Assembly (NCBI GenBank): GCA_004296775.1
Contig: RHGE01000028.1
Span: 1-64,000, forward strand
Origin: Marinilabiliaceae bacterium JC017
GTDB taxonomy: Bacteria > Bacteroidota > Bacteroidia > Bacteroidales > Marinilabiliaceae
DNA: 64,000 bases
Reading direction: 5' to 3'
Below, piece by piece: positions 42,402 to 50,851 of the stretch. Each line of letters starts with the position of its first letter. Position 1 is the stretch's first letter. The position numbers and the translations under genes were made by a program. The notes beneath the pieces were generated by a model that saw only the letters and a program-made list of their open reading frames with translations, was not told where the DNA came from and made no database searches.

Positions 42402-42977
42402 TTAAAATAGAGGTGTGCCTTTATAGACTGTTGATGCGCTGAGAGGCACCAATTGCCCGGTGTATTTGATTCTGCTGGAGGTGTTGCCTTGAATAGTTGC
42501 AGAGGCAATTTGTCCGTCCGCATTAGCATCCATTCTGATGTCAAATGATCCGATGGCTGAGGATGCATATACCTGGATATAATAGGTGCCTTTCTTTTCA
42601 TTTTTGCGTACATCGTACTTGGTGACATTCGCTCTGACTGATACGCCACCTACACCATTAGGCCCCATGCCTGTATTAGAGCCTAACTGGATAAAGGCTT
42701 CTTTTCCTTCCAGGGCAATAAAGTTAAGGTTTGAATTGACCGGAATGCTTGAGCCTCTTTTGTTGGATAGTGTGTGTGCTTCCAGAACCCAGGTTTGACT
42801 ATCGATTGATATCGTTAAAGCTTCGGCCATGAGCACTTCCATTGCCTGGCGTTCCTTCTTTTTTAATTCTCGTCGTTCTTTTCTTGTGAGTTTTTGTTCT
42901 TGTTGCTGCTCTTGTTCTTGCGCCATGGCGGGCAGAGTCATTAAGAACATCATACTAATAACTAATAGATTTTTCAT
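42402..42977 (-). CDS. DUF4251 domain exported protein
   Basis: This 191-residue protein has an N-terminal signal peptide (MKNLLVISMMFLMTLPAMAQ) and a Gln/Glu-rich spacer with an RKERRELKKKER charged run. A C-terminal beta-rich domain follows with the DUF4251 hallmarks: SNLNFIALEGKEAFIQLG, a glycine-rich NTGMGPNGVGGVSVRANVTK segment and the final TGQLVPL. DUF4251 proteins occur widely in Bacteroidota; their function is unknown. It is monocistronic and convergent with the kinase. Confidence 0.85.
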   Translation of the reverse strand: MKNLLVISMMFLMTLPAMAQEQEQQQEQKLTRKERRELKKKERQAMEVLMAEALTISIDSQTWVLEAHTLSNKRGSSIPVNSNLNFIALEGKEAFIQLGSNTGMGPNGVGGVSVRANVTKYDVRKNEKKGTYYIQVYASSAIGSFDIRMDANADGQIASATIQGNTSSRIKYTGQLVPLSASTVYKGTPLF

Positions 42978-43555
42978 GATAGTACGGTATTTAGTGTTTG
43001 ATTGTAAGCATTCAAATCTTGTGCCAAATGCAATTTAACTTTTTTTTCTTAATCTGATAGCCTGCCAGTTTAGCTTTGAAAGAGGTAACGGTATTTTCAT
43101 CAAACCAGTCATAAGTACAATAGGTTTAAAAAATTTGGTAATTGCCTGTTGGATTTTTTGTGCTTATGTGTGTTTTGGAATCATTTTTTTAAATAAGGGA
43201 GTTTGTTGATATTCGTTGTACAGGTAAACAATTTCCCGGTTTTTTGATATAGTTTACAGCATTTGGTTACTTTAGTAATCGTAGTAATGGGGAAGGCGTG
43301 CTGTTAATTAAAATTAAAAACGGGTGTATTTCAATTTTGTCTGCTCTTTTGGAATCTTTTTTGAGAACCTTTTAAATCATTGAACTATTTAGAACAAAAT
43401 TGAACAGATGCAATATTAAAAAAAAGGAAGTATTGATTCTGTCTGATGTTGTGGACTATAACCAGCGTATAATAACTAAAACGATAAAATTTTTAGTAGT
43501 ATGAGTCAGTTTACTGTTCTGGTTTTTAATTATTCCTTAGCTAATTTTTAAACAG
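42978..43555. other. Gene-free divergent interval
   Basis: No supported reading frame. The region is AT-rich and should contain the promoters of the DUF4251 and LpxR-like genes. No repeat of the families seen elsewhere was found. Confidence 0.4.
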
Positions 43556-44515
43556 ATGGGGAGAAGAATAGCCATTTCTATAATCATGTTATTAGCATCT
43601 TTTTATTGTGGCGCGCAAATGACAGATGCAATGAAAGGAGGGAATAGGCTGTTTTTATTTGGTTGGGATAATGATCTGTTTGCCTCAACAGATTATTATT
43701 ATACACAAGGAATAGGAATGGGGATTGTAAATCCTTTCTTGGAAACGAATCCGTTGAATAGGCTGCTCTTGATACCGGGCAAATACAATAATGTATGGTA
43801 TAGTTTAAGTCTTTCACAGCAAATGTATACGCCCAAAAATCTTCGAAGTGAGGATGTACAGTATTTTGACAGACCATATGCCGGCCTCTTACTTTTAAAT
43901 AGTTCTGTCACAACCTCGAATTATGAAAAAAAACTGATCCTTCGTTCCGAAATGACTTTAGGGGTAATGGGGCCCATGTCGGGGGCAGACTTTGTCCAAT
44001 ATCATTTTCATGATGTAACGGATAATCCTCTGCCAAATGGTTGGAATAACCAGCGGTCGAACTGGCCGGTTTTAAATTATAATCTTCAGGTGAATAAAGG
44101 TCTGGGAAGCAATGACTATTTTGACCTGGCTGGGGTAGGTGTTATACGTGCAGGGACATTATATGATGATGTGAGTATGGGAATTAACCTGCGAGCCGGT
44201 TTTTTAAATCCTTATTATAAGCAATTGGGATTGCCGGGAATAGGCCGGCGAAAATTCGAGTTCTTCGGTTCATTAACTCCGATGTTGAAATTGGTAGCAT
44301 ATAACGCAACTATGCAAGGGGGCGGCAATAAAAATGAAAACGAATATTTTCTACGCTCCGACGAAATTGAGCATGTAATATTCCAATTAAAAAGCAGCCT
44401 TGGTATTAATTATAAAAATGTTGGGTTGCAGTATTACATTATCTGGCAAACCAGGGAATTCATATACGGAGTGCCACACGAATACCATTCGACCAAATTT
44501 ATCTGGCGCTTTTAG
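43556..44515 (+). CDS. LpxR-like lipid A deacylase (DUF2219)
   Basis: This 319-residue protein has a signal peptide (MGRRIAISIIMLLASFYCGA) and a predicted outer-membrane barrel ending in FIWRF. Family features are the N-terminal DNDLFASTDYYYTQGIGMG segment, YFDRPYAGLLLLN and PNGWNNQ. LpxR removes the 3'-linked acyloxyacyl chains of lipid A in a calcium-dependent manner in other bacteria. The catalytic Asn and Asp positions appear in the DNDLF motif, while the His could not be assigned. Its 3' end overlaps the convergent transporter gene by 17 nt. Confidence 0.82.
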   Translation: MGRRIAISIIMLLASFYCGAQMTDAMKGGNRLFLFGWDNDLFASTDYYYTQGIGMGIVNPFLETNPLNRLLLIPGKYNNVWYSLSLSQQMYTPKNLRSEDVQYFDRPYAGLLLLNSSVTTSNYEKKLILRSEMTLGVMGPMSGADFVQYHFHDVTDNPLPNGWNNQRSNWPVLNYNLQVNKGLGSNDYFDLAGVGVIRAGTLYDDVSMGINLRAGFLNPYYKQLGLPGIGRRKFEFFGSLTPMLKLVAYNATMQGGGNKNENEYFLRSDEIEHVIFQLKSSLGINYKNVGLQYYIIWQTREFIYGVPHEYHSTKFIWRF

Positions 44516-45419
44516 AAGCCCGCCTGTTTTGTTTGGTGTAGAGGATCACAGAGATCCCTATGATGGTCATACCTGAAAGAGAATAGAAATCCGGACTCTC
44601 ATCCGGTAGGATGATCCAGCTAAGAAGTGCTCCAAAAACCGGAATGATAAACTTCCAGATGTTTAGATCAGATACCTTTACACCTGGTTTTTGCAATAAC
44701 ATAAACCATATGGAGAAAGCAGCAGCAGAAAGAAAGCTAAGCCATGACAGGGCTCCGTAATAGGCTGCAGGAAAGTTAAAACCGTTGAAAGGTTCAATAA
44801 ATAAGGAAACAAGGAAAAGGGAAAGTCCTCCCAGTGACATCTGCCAGGCGTTCAGTATTAGGGGTGAGATAGTACCCTTGCGTTTGCTGACTACGATATT
44901 GCCTAAGCCGGAAGCGATGTTGGCCAGAATGAGCAGAAGCATACCGCCTATTTCGTAATAGCTGCCGGATCCCTGGAAGCCTTTTTTGATAGCGATCAGA
45001 ACAATGCCGGAGATGCCAAATGATATGGTCAGAAATTTGCGTACACTCATTTTGTCATTGTCCATAAACAGGTGGGCGACGATGGCTGCAAATAATGGTT
45101 GAGAGCCGATTATTATAGCCGTCAAGGCGCCTGGAATAAGGCTGATGCCCAAATAGAAGAAGGTGTATAATATGAAGGTTTGTAAAAAAGAGACCTTCAG
45201 GATGGTTCCGATGTGTTGTTTGCCTTCGCTGAAAAAGCGTGTGATAGAACCGCATAACGGAACCAGCATAAGTCCGGATAAGAAAAACCGAATGCCTGCA
45301 AATTGAATGGGCGTGGTATAGGTTAGCCCTATCTTAATACCAACAAATGCCGTGGACCATAACACGCAGGAAATGATTGCTAAAAAAACAGTGCTGGAAA
45401 GAAATTGTCTCATTTTCAT
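44499..45419 (-). CDS. EamA/DMT-family transporter
   Basis: This 306-residue membrane protein has ten predicted helices arranged as two EamA repeats. The first repeat starts at LAIISCVLWSTAFVGIKIGL and the second at LLILANIASGLGNIVVSKRKG. Such proteins export metabolites or amino acids, but the substrate cannot be inferred. The gene is single and convergent with the LpxR-like gene, overlapping it by 17 nt at the stop codons. Confidence 0.9.
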   Translation of the reverse strand: MKMRQFLSSTVFLAIISCVLWSTAFVGIKIGLTYTTPIQFAGIRFFLSGLMLVPLCGSITRFFSEGKQHIGTILKVSFLQTFILYTFFYLGISLIPGALTAIIIGSQPLFAAIVAHLFMDNDKMSVRKFLTISFGISGIVLIAIKKGFQGSGSYYEIGGMLLLILANIASGLGNIVVSKRKGTISPLILNAWQMSLGGLSLFLVSLFIEPFNGFNFPAAYYGALSWLSFLSAAAFSIWFMLLQKPGVKVSDLNIWKFIIPVFGALLSWIILPDESPDFYSLSGMTIIGISVILYTKQNRRASKSAR

Positions 45420-45624
45420 TATTTGAGCTGCAAAGCTATAAACTTTTATTTAGCATCAAGCTGGATAGTCATATAATGGTAAATAATTCCTTTGTATTGA
45501 TGCCGGAGAGGCCTTTGTTATTAGAAAGAGCGAGTGTTTTGGTGGACGTTTCATATAGCTAATAGTTTAAATTATAGGCTGTCAGAATTGGAATAGTTAC
45601 CTTAGCAGAGCTAAAGAGAATAGA

Positions 45625-46314
45625 ATGGATGATGTATCAATTTTGTATCAGGATGAGTATTTAATTGCAATTGATAAACCGATTGATTTACCTATACATA
45701 AAAATGAATTTATACCGAGAGGGGCAATGTATGCTACAAAGCTTTTGGGTAAGTTAACCGGGAAACCCATTTTTCCGGTGCACCGGTTAGATGCTAAAAC
45801 AACGGGAGTGATCGTCTTTGCTTTTTCAAGGGAAATGGCAGGTAAGTTAACCCGGCAATTTGAGCGTAAGGAGGTGCGAAAGAGTTATGTGGCATTGGTG
45901 CGTGGATTGCCTGATGAGGAAGGATGTTTGACCGATGAGGTGGTGATCAAAAAGAAAAAGAAACGGGTAAGTGCAATCACCCGGTTTAAAAGAATTAAAT
46001 CTGTAGATACCACGATTGCTTATAAAACATTTACCGATGTGCCAATCAGTATGGTTCAGGTCTTTCCTGAGACAGGCAGATGGCACCAGATACGGCAGCA
46101 TTTTGCCATGCAAAGAAATGATATAATTGGTGATATACAGCATGGCGATTGGACTTTGAATAGGATTGTTACGGATATAACCGGAATAACGCGCCTTTTT
46201 TTACATGCTGTTTCTCTTGAAATAACGCATCCGGTGACAGAGCAGTCGTTATTTTTTGAAGCGCCACTTCCGGATACCTTCACCACTGTGTTGGAAGCCG
46301 TGAAATCTAAGTGA
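45625..46314 (+). CDS. truC: TruC-like tRNA pseudouridine synthase (RluA family)
   Basis: This 229-residue protein has the RluA-type catalytic motif VHRLDAKTTGVIVFA with Asp56 as the predicted nucleophile. Motif I DEYLIAIDKP and the C-terminal GRWHQIRQHFAM are present. IGDIQHGDWTLNR matches the family signature near the C-terminus of TruC, the enzyme making pseudouridine-65 of tRNA-Asp in E. coli. That assignment is more likely than RluA/C/D, but remains homology-based. The protein lacks an S4 domain. The minisatellite at 46315 begins immediately after its stop codon. Confidence 0.87.
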   Translation: MDDVSILYQDEYLIAIDKPIDLPIHKNEFIPRGAMYATKLLGKLTGKPIFPVHRLDAKTTGVIVFAFSREMAGKLTRQFERKEVRKSYVALVRGLPDEEGCLTDEVVIKKKKKRVSAITRFKRIKSVDTTIAYKTFTDVPISMVQVFPETGRWHQIRQHFAMQRNDIIGDIQHGDWTLNRIVTDITGITRLFLHAVSLEITHPVTEQSLFFEAPLPDTFTTVLEAVKSK

Positions 46315-46566
46315 AATTAGCTGTTATTGAGGTAGGGGCGCGATCATTTTCCAGACGCGTTTCGTTATTTCCTCCCGGGGTGAAGAATTATTTCCTGGGG
46401 GCGCCTAGTTATCCCATAGAAGCGTATGCTAATTCACCAAGGATTTGCGATCATCCTTTGGGGGTGTATTTTTATCCCCTGGGGGGAATATCATTCTCTG
46501 TCAGTGGTAAATGCTGTTTCTCAATAATAAAATGATCATCCCCCAGGGGCTGTGATTATTCTTTTG
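46315..46566. repeat. Degenerate 21-nt minisatellite, 12 units
   Basis: Units start at 46315, 46336, 46357, 46378, 46399, 46420, 46441, 46462, 46483, 46504, 46525 and 46546. The shared core is approximately GGGnnnnnnnTTATTYCCnnG with a recurrent GATCAT variant. Unit lengths are exact although the sequence is degenerate. The array fills the whole gap between the convergent truC-like and yitT-like genes and reaches about 10 nt into the last codons of the latter. Confidence 0.8.
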
Positions 46567-47515
46567 CAACTGATGTTATTACTTTTGGGGAAACCGATTC
46601 TCCTTGTGGTTTTTCAGATGAATTATTTTTTTTCTTGGCTTTCAATGGTGGTTTGTATTCATCAAAACCCTTTCCATATACACCCATGACACTGGCAACC
46701 GATACAAAAGCATTGGGATCGATAGCTTTTATGGCATGAAAAATAAGATGCGATTCTGATTTTTTGGCAATCAATACGATGAATTCCTTTGGAGTGTTTG
46801 AATACCATCCCCTGCCATTAACAAAGGTAAGCCCCCGGTTGACATATTTCATCACTTCTTCTGCCACGTCTTTGGGTTTTTCTGAAACAATAAAGATCTG
46901 AACCGACTGACGGGAACCGGTTAACAGCATATCGGCCACATAGGACATCATGCCCATGACCACATAACCATAAACCAATGTTTCCAGCGATTTAAATACC
47001 AGGTAAGATGATCCGATGATAACCAGGTCGCAAAGCATCATCACGCGGCCGGGACTGATGTTGCGATAACGGTTTACCATCATCGCAATAACTTCGGTTC
47101 CGCCGGTACTGCCTCCCTGCGTGAAAAGAATGCCGATACTGGCGCCTACCATTCCGCCACCAATGATGGCAGCCATGAATTTTTCTTTCACAATGGGTTC
47201 CGTGATATATACCTGCATGAAACTTACCATTATGGAAAGCACCGCCAGGCAATAGATGGTTTTTACCCCAAATCCCTTACCCAGTACTTTCATGGCAATG
47301 GCAATAAGTACTGCATTCATCACGAAGTTGGTAGGTCCCACTGGCATGTCCGTGACAAAATAGATAATTGAGGATAACCCCATTAAGCCACCACCCACGA
47401 TATTGCTGGGAATAATAAAACCGGTCCAGCCTATGGCGGCAATGAAAAGGCTCATAGTGATGATAAGGTAGCTTTGTAGCTCCTTTAACCATCTTGAATG
47501 GAATTGTTGGGTCAT
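46556..47515 (-). CDS. YitT-family membrane protein (DUF161 + DUF2179)
   Basis: This 319-residue protein has five to six membrane helices in residues of about 18-200, with the family segments IPSNIVGGGLMGLSSIIYF and GGSTGGTEVIAMMVNRY. A cytosolic DUF2179 domain covers about 215-300, with VEE-type VMKYVNRGLTFVNGRGWYS. The function of the family is not established; transporter roles have been proposed. The last codons (SPKVITSVAKE) lie in the end of the adjacent 21-nt minisatellite, a rare case of repeat DNA providing the C-terminus. The gene is convergent with the truC-like gene. Confidence 0.9.
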   Translation of the reverse strand: MTQQFHSRWLKELQSYLIITMSLFIAAIGWTGFIIPSNIVGGGLMGLSSIIYFVTDMPVGPTNFVMNAVLIAIAMKVLGKGFGVKTIYCLAVLSIMVSFMQVYITEPIVKEKFMAAIIGGGMVGASIGILFTQGGSTGGTEVIAMMVNRYRNISPGRVMMLCDLVIIGSSYLVFKSLETLVYGYVVMGMMSYVADMLLTGSRQSVQIFIVSEKPKDVAEEVMKYVNRGLTFVNGRGWYSNTPKEFIVLIAKKSESHLIFHAIKAIDPNAFVSVASVMGVYGKGFDEYKPPLKAKKKNNSSEKPQGESVSPKVITSVAKE

Positions 47516-47608
47516 TGCAGTTTTGCTTTATTGTTATTGTGACTGAATTAAAAATATGTGATTAATACCTTTTTTATTGAATTTTTTATTTTAAATCAGA
47601 TGCCATGA

Positions 47609-47642
47609 AAAAAGGGTATCTGAAATAACAGATACCCTTTAA
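47609..47642 (-). terminator. Terminator of the GNAT-like gene
   Basis: AAAGGGTATCTG (47611-47622) pairs with CAGATACCCTTT (47629-47640) around a 6-nt loop. A-run on the left gives T's on the minus strand, 20 nt after the stop. Confidence 0.9.
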
Positions 47643-47661
47643 ATTATATTGGTATCTATAT

Positions 47662-48786
47662 CTACTCAAATAGCTTGACGAAACACCTTTTACGTTTATG
47701 CTGTATGTGATCAAATGATTTCCACATTTGAATTGCCACATGATTATTCTCCAGCATGCCTGTGGTCTCTACAAAACGTATGCCATCTTCTTTAGCTGTT
47801 AACCACAATTCGTTCATGAGTAGGGCAGCCAATCCCATTTTTTGGAATTCGGGTCGTACACCGGTTAGCATCAGGTCCATCTCCTCGGGTTTCTTCAGCC
47901 CTTTAGAGAGGTGCCACCATCCAAAAGGTAATAGCTTGCCGCCTGCTTTTTGCATGGCTTTAGAAAGGGAAGGCAGGGCAATTAGAAAACCGGCCATTTC
48001 GCCTTCTTTGTCCAGGATGATTTTTACATACCTTGGATTTAGCATGGGGAAATACTTGTCCATGTAATACTCTTTCAGCTTTGGCGGAAATTTGAAGGTG
48101 CCAAAGAGCTGGGTGAAGGCTTCATTAAACAGGTCAAAAACTTTTTTCTTATAAGGTTCAAGCTCTTTCTTGCTTTTAAAGTTAACCGATTTTAATCCGT
48201 ATCGCTTTTTAAGCATATCGGCTACTTTAAATGATTTTTCCGGGAGGTTTTCAGGGAAGGTAATCCTGAATTCAATCCAGTCAATCTCTTTTTTATAACC
48301 TAATGCTTCATAATGTTTCTGGTAATAGGCAAAATGGTAATCTGAAGCAACGGATGGTAACCAGTCATGTCCTTCAACCAATAATCCTTGATGATCAAGG
48401 TTGGAAAAGCCGAGTGGTCCCTGAAGTCCTTCCATACCCTCCGATTTAATCCATTCTTCTACGGTTTGAAGCAGTGCTGCAGCTACTTTCGGGTCATCAA
48501 TGAATTCAGGGCGTGTAAAACGTCCCATTTTCTTGTCATTCTTCTCAATCCATAATTGATTGATGATTCCACCGATGCGTCCGACGCACTGACCGTTGTG
48601 ATAGGCTACCCAAAACTTTGCTTTACTGAATTCAAAAGCCGGATTCTTATCGGGAAGAAGAGCTTTCTTTTCATCTGCTTTCATCGGGGGTACCCAGAAC
48701 TTATCTTCCTTATAAAGACGATAAGGAAGGGATACGAAATCGTTAAGTGTTTTATTGTCTTTGACTTCTTTTATTGTTATATCCAT
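47662..48786 (-). CDS. GNAT-like protein, two-domain
   Basis: This 374-residue cytosolic protein resembles a Bacteroidota group annotated as GNAT-like acetyltransferase. The N-terminal part has RLYKEDKFWVPPMKADE, and the C-terminal part has the acyl-CoA-binding-like stretch GVRPEFQKMGLAALLMNEL. A middle segment, LQGPLGFSNLDHQGLLVEGH, is typical of the group. The substrate is unknown. It starts at ATG 48786 and is divergent from the ECF sigma gene. Confidence 0.8.
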   Translation of the reverse strand: MDITIKEVKDNKTLNDFVSLPYRLYKEDKFWVPPMKADEKKALLPDKNPAFEFSKAKFWVAYHNGQCVGRIGGIINQLWIEKNDKKMGRFTRPEFIDDPKVAAALLQTVEEWIKSEGMEGLQGPLGFSNLDHQGLLVEGHDWLPSVASDYHFAYYQKHYEALGYKKEIDWIEFRITFPENLPEKSFKVADMLKKRYGLKSVNFKSKKELEPYKKKVFDLFNEAFTQLFGTFKFPPKLKEYYMDKYFPMLNPRYVKIILDKEGEMAGFLIALPSLSKAMQKAGGKLLPFGWWHLSKGLKKPEEMDLMLTGVRPEFQKMGLAALLMNELWLTAKEDGIRFVETTGMLENNHVAIQMWKSFDHIQHKRKRCFVKLFE

Positions 48787-49013
48787 TTTAACCTGTTTAA
48801 TTCCGTGCCAAATTTAATACTTTAAATTTAGACAAGGACTTACAAAAGACCGTATGATGCGATTTTTATTGTCACATTGTATTGGGGTGAATAGGCCGGA
48901 TAGTACCATGTTAACAAACACCCGGTTGTTTTAGGGTGAATGGTTATTTTTATTTAATATTGCCTTTCGTTTTTAATAAAACAAGCTCTATTGTACAAGT
49001 CTAAGAAAAGGAT

Positions 49014-49613
49014 ATGAAGGATTTTTACTCCGGGACATTGTTGAATCAACTTCATTTAGGTTATAACAGTGCGTATCGCGAACTGTTTGAGAATCTTCAG
49101 CCCGGATTGGTTGCGTATGCCAATGAGTATCTTTTGGATGAAGAGATAAGTAAAGAGATAGTTCAGGAAGCCTTTCTCAAACTTTGGGAAAACAAAGCTA
49201 AGATCAAAGACGATTTTAATGTGGGTGCTTATCTTTTTCGTACAGTACGTAACTTCAGCCTGAATCACCTGCGTCATTTGAAAGTGAGAGAGCAATATAA
49301 AGGCTTTAAAGAGCAGCAATTTCAGGAACTAGCACTTAATTTTCATGCGCTTTCTGATGTGAGTGCCGAAAAGCTATTGGAAGAAGAAATACTGCAGCGT
49401 TTACAGGTTGCGATTGAAAAAATGCCTCCTCAGTGTAAAAAGATATTTTGCCTCAGTCGATTCGAAGAGAAAAGCTACAAAGAGATAGCTGAAGAATTGT
49501 CTATTTCCGTGAAAACGGTGGAAAACCAAATTAATAAAGCACTAAAAATTGCCAGGGTAGAGTTAAAAGAGTACTTGCCTGTAAGTTTATTGGTGAGTTC
49601 GTTATTTGTTTGA
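49014..49613 (+). CDS. ECF sigma factor of the PUL (FecI-like)
   Basis: This 199-residue sigma-70-family ECF factor has region 2 around residues 22-85 (ISKEIVQEAFLKLWENK) and region 4 at about 130-185 (CLSRFEEKSYKEIAEELSIS, then VKTVENQINKAL). It starts the PUL and is followed by its FecR-like anti-sigma. In the Bacteroidota trans-envelope model, the STN domain of the SusC receptor signals through FecR to release this sigma, which then transcribes the susC/susD genes (family knowledge). Confidence 0.94.
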   Translation: MKDFYSGTLLNQLHLGYNSAYRELFENLQPGLVAYANEYLLDEEISKEIVQEAFLKLWENKAKIKDDFNVGAYLFRTVRNFSLNHLRHLKVREQYKGFKEQQFQELALNFHALSDVSAEKLLEEEILQRLQVAIEKMPPQCKKIFCLSRFEEKSYKEIAEELSISVKTVENQINKALKIARVELKEYLPVSLLVSSLFV

Positions 49614-49745
49614 AATGAAATAGCTTAGGCGTTTCTCGTTAGGTTCTTGTCTGAAGAGTATTAAAAAAAGTTTAAAAAATATAAAATTCTCGTGGGGGGT
49701 GCCACTGGTTAGGGTGTTATTGTAGTAAAGGAAAAAAGTTAGCTA

Positions 49746-50759
49746 GTGGATTATTTGAACGACATACTATCATATCTTAATAAAGAACTATCTCCTGATG
49801 CCGAGAGGGAATTTCTAAACAGGTTGGAGACGGATGAGCAGTTGCGAAAGGAGTTCTACTGTCAAAAGAATCTTTTAGCTGTTTCCAATGGTGTCATTGA
49901 TTTTGAGCAAACGGCCAGTCGAAGCGATATCAGTCGTTTTATGTTTCGTCTTAATGCCTTGAGGTCGCAAGAGAAAGGAATGACAAAACGGAACAGGTGG
50001 TTTAACTTTTACCGCGCCGCAGTGATCATTGCGTTACCTATTATTGTATTAGCCGGCTTAAAACTTTACCGGGATGCGAGTCATACTTCAGCAATTGAAT
50101 CGACGGTTTTTTATACCGAGACCTATGTGCCCAAAGGGGAGCGAACGAAACTCTTATTACCTGACGGAACGGAAGTTTTTGTTAATGCTGATACACGCGT
50201 ACGGATACCTTCTAACTTTTCACCTACGCACCGTATGTTATGGATTGAAGGGGAGGCTCATTTTGATGTCATGAAAGACCCGGAACATGTGTTTTTGGTT
50301 GAAACACCTTCTATTGATCTGGAAATTTTAGGTACTTCTTTTAATCTGAACTGTTATCCGGAAAAGGAAACGGTGGAGACAACCTTGGAATCTGGTATTG
50401 TTCGATTTGCAGGGACAGAAAGGGTTACCATCGACGGAAGGATTTTAAAACCCGGGCATACTGCAGTTTATAATAAAGATAGTAAGACACTGGAGGTGGA
50501 TGAGATCAGGGATAATGAATTAGCGACGGGATGGACGGATGGCGTGTTGAAGTTCAGGGATGTGACTTTGGGTGAATTAGTGAAGAAATTGGAACGCCGA
50601 TACGATGTAACCATCGTCGTAAAAGATCAGGCGTTACTGTTGGAGAAATACACGGGCAAAATTAGAAATGAAACAATACAGGAAGTGATGAATAATTTTG
50701 CTTTGGCCACGCCCTTTAATGTGCAATACAGAAGAGATGAGATTATTGTAAGTAAGTGA
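49746..50759 (+). CDS. FecR-family anti-sigma factor
   Basis: This 337-residue membrane protein starts at GTG 49746; no in-frame ATG occurs before the conserved start region and AAAGGAAAAAAG lies upstream. The N-terminal cytosolic sigma-binding helices cover residues 1-80, a single TM about 88-105. The periplasmic FecR domain follows (GERTKLLLPDGTEVFVNADT, GEAHFDVMKDPEHVFLV), with a C-terminal DUF4974/STN-like end (LERRYDVTIVVKD). It would hold the ECF sigma inactive until the SusC receptor's STN domain reports ligand. A hairpin separates it from susC. Confidence 0.93.
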   Translation: MDYLNDILSYLNKELSPDAEREFLNRLETDEQLRKEFYCQKNLLAVSNGVIDFEQTASRSDISRFMFRLNALRSQEKGMTKRNRWFNFYRAAVIIALPIIVLAGLKLYRDASHTSAIESTVFYTETYVPKGERTKLLLPDGTEVFVNADTRVRIPSNFSPTHRMLWIEGEAHFDVMKDPEHVFLVETPSIDLEILGTSFNLNCYPEKETVETTLESGIVRFAGTERVTIDGRILKPGHTAVYNKDSKTLEVDEIRDNELATGWTDGVLKFRDVTLGELVKKLERRYDVTIVVKDQALLLEKYTGKIRNETIQEVMNNFALATPFNVQYRRDEIIVSK

Positions 50760-50779
50760 ATGATATATTGAAAAAGATA

Positions 50780-50820
50780 GGGCAACCCTTTGAATTCCTT
50801 GCTATAGAAATTGGTTGCCC
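50780..50820 (+). terminator. Attenuator-like hairpin before susC
   Basis: GGGCAACC (50780-50787) pairs with GGTTGCCC (50813-50820) around a 25-nt loop. It lies between the fecR and susC genes, so it could reduce read-through into the receptor gene or protect mRNA ends. There is no downstream T-run. Confidence 0.5.
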
Positions 50821-50851
50821 CATGTTAAACCCTTAAAAGTGTAACAAATTT

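Noticed and set aside
44499-44515. 17-nt overlap of convergent genes as a frameshift or fusion
   Set aside because: Both proteins keep full family length with normal C-termini, so this is an ordinary tail-to-tail overlap.
46311-46535. 74-codon frame starting at the truC-like stop
   Set aside because: It lies wholly in the 21-nt array and has no independent support as a gene.
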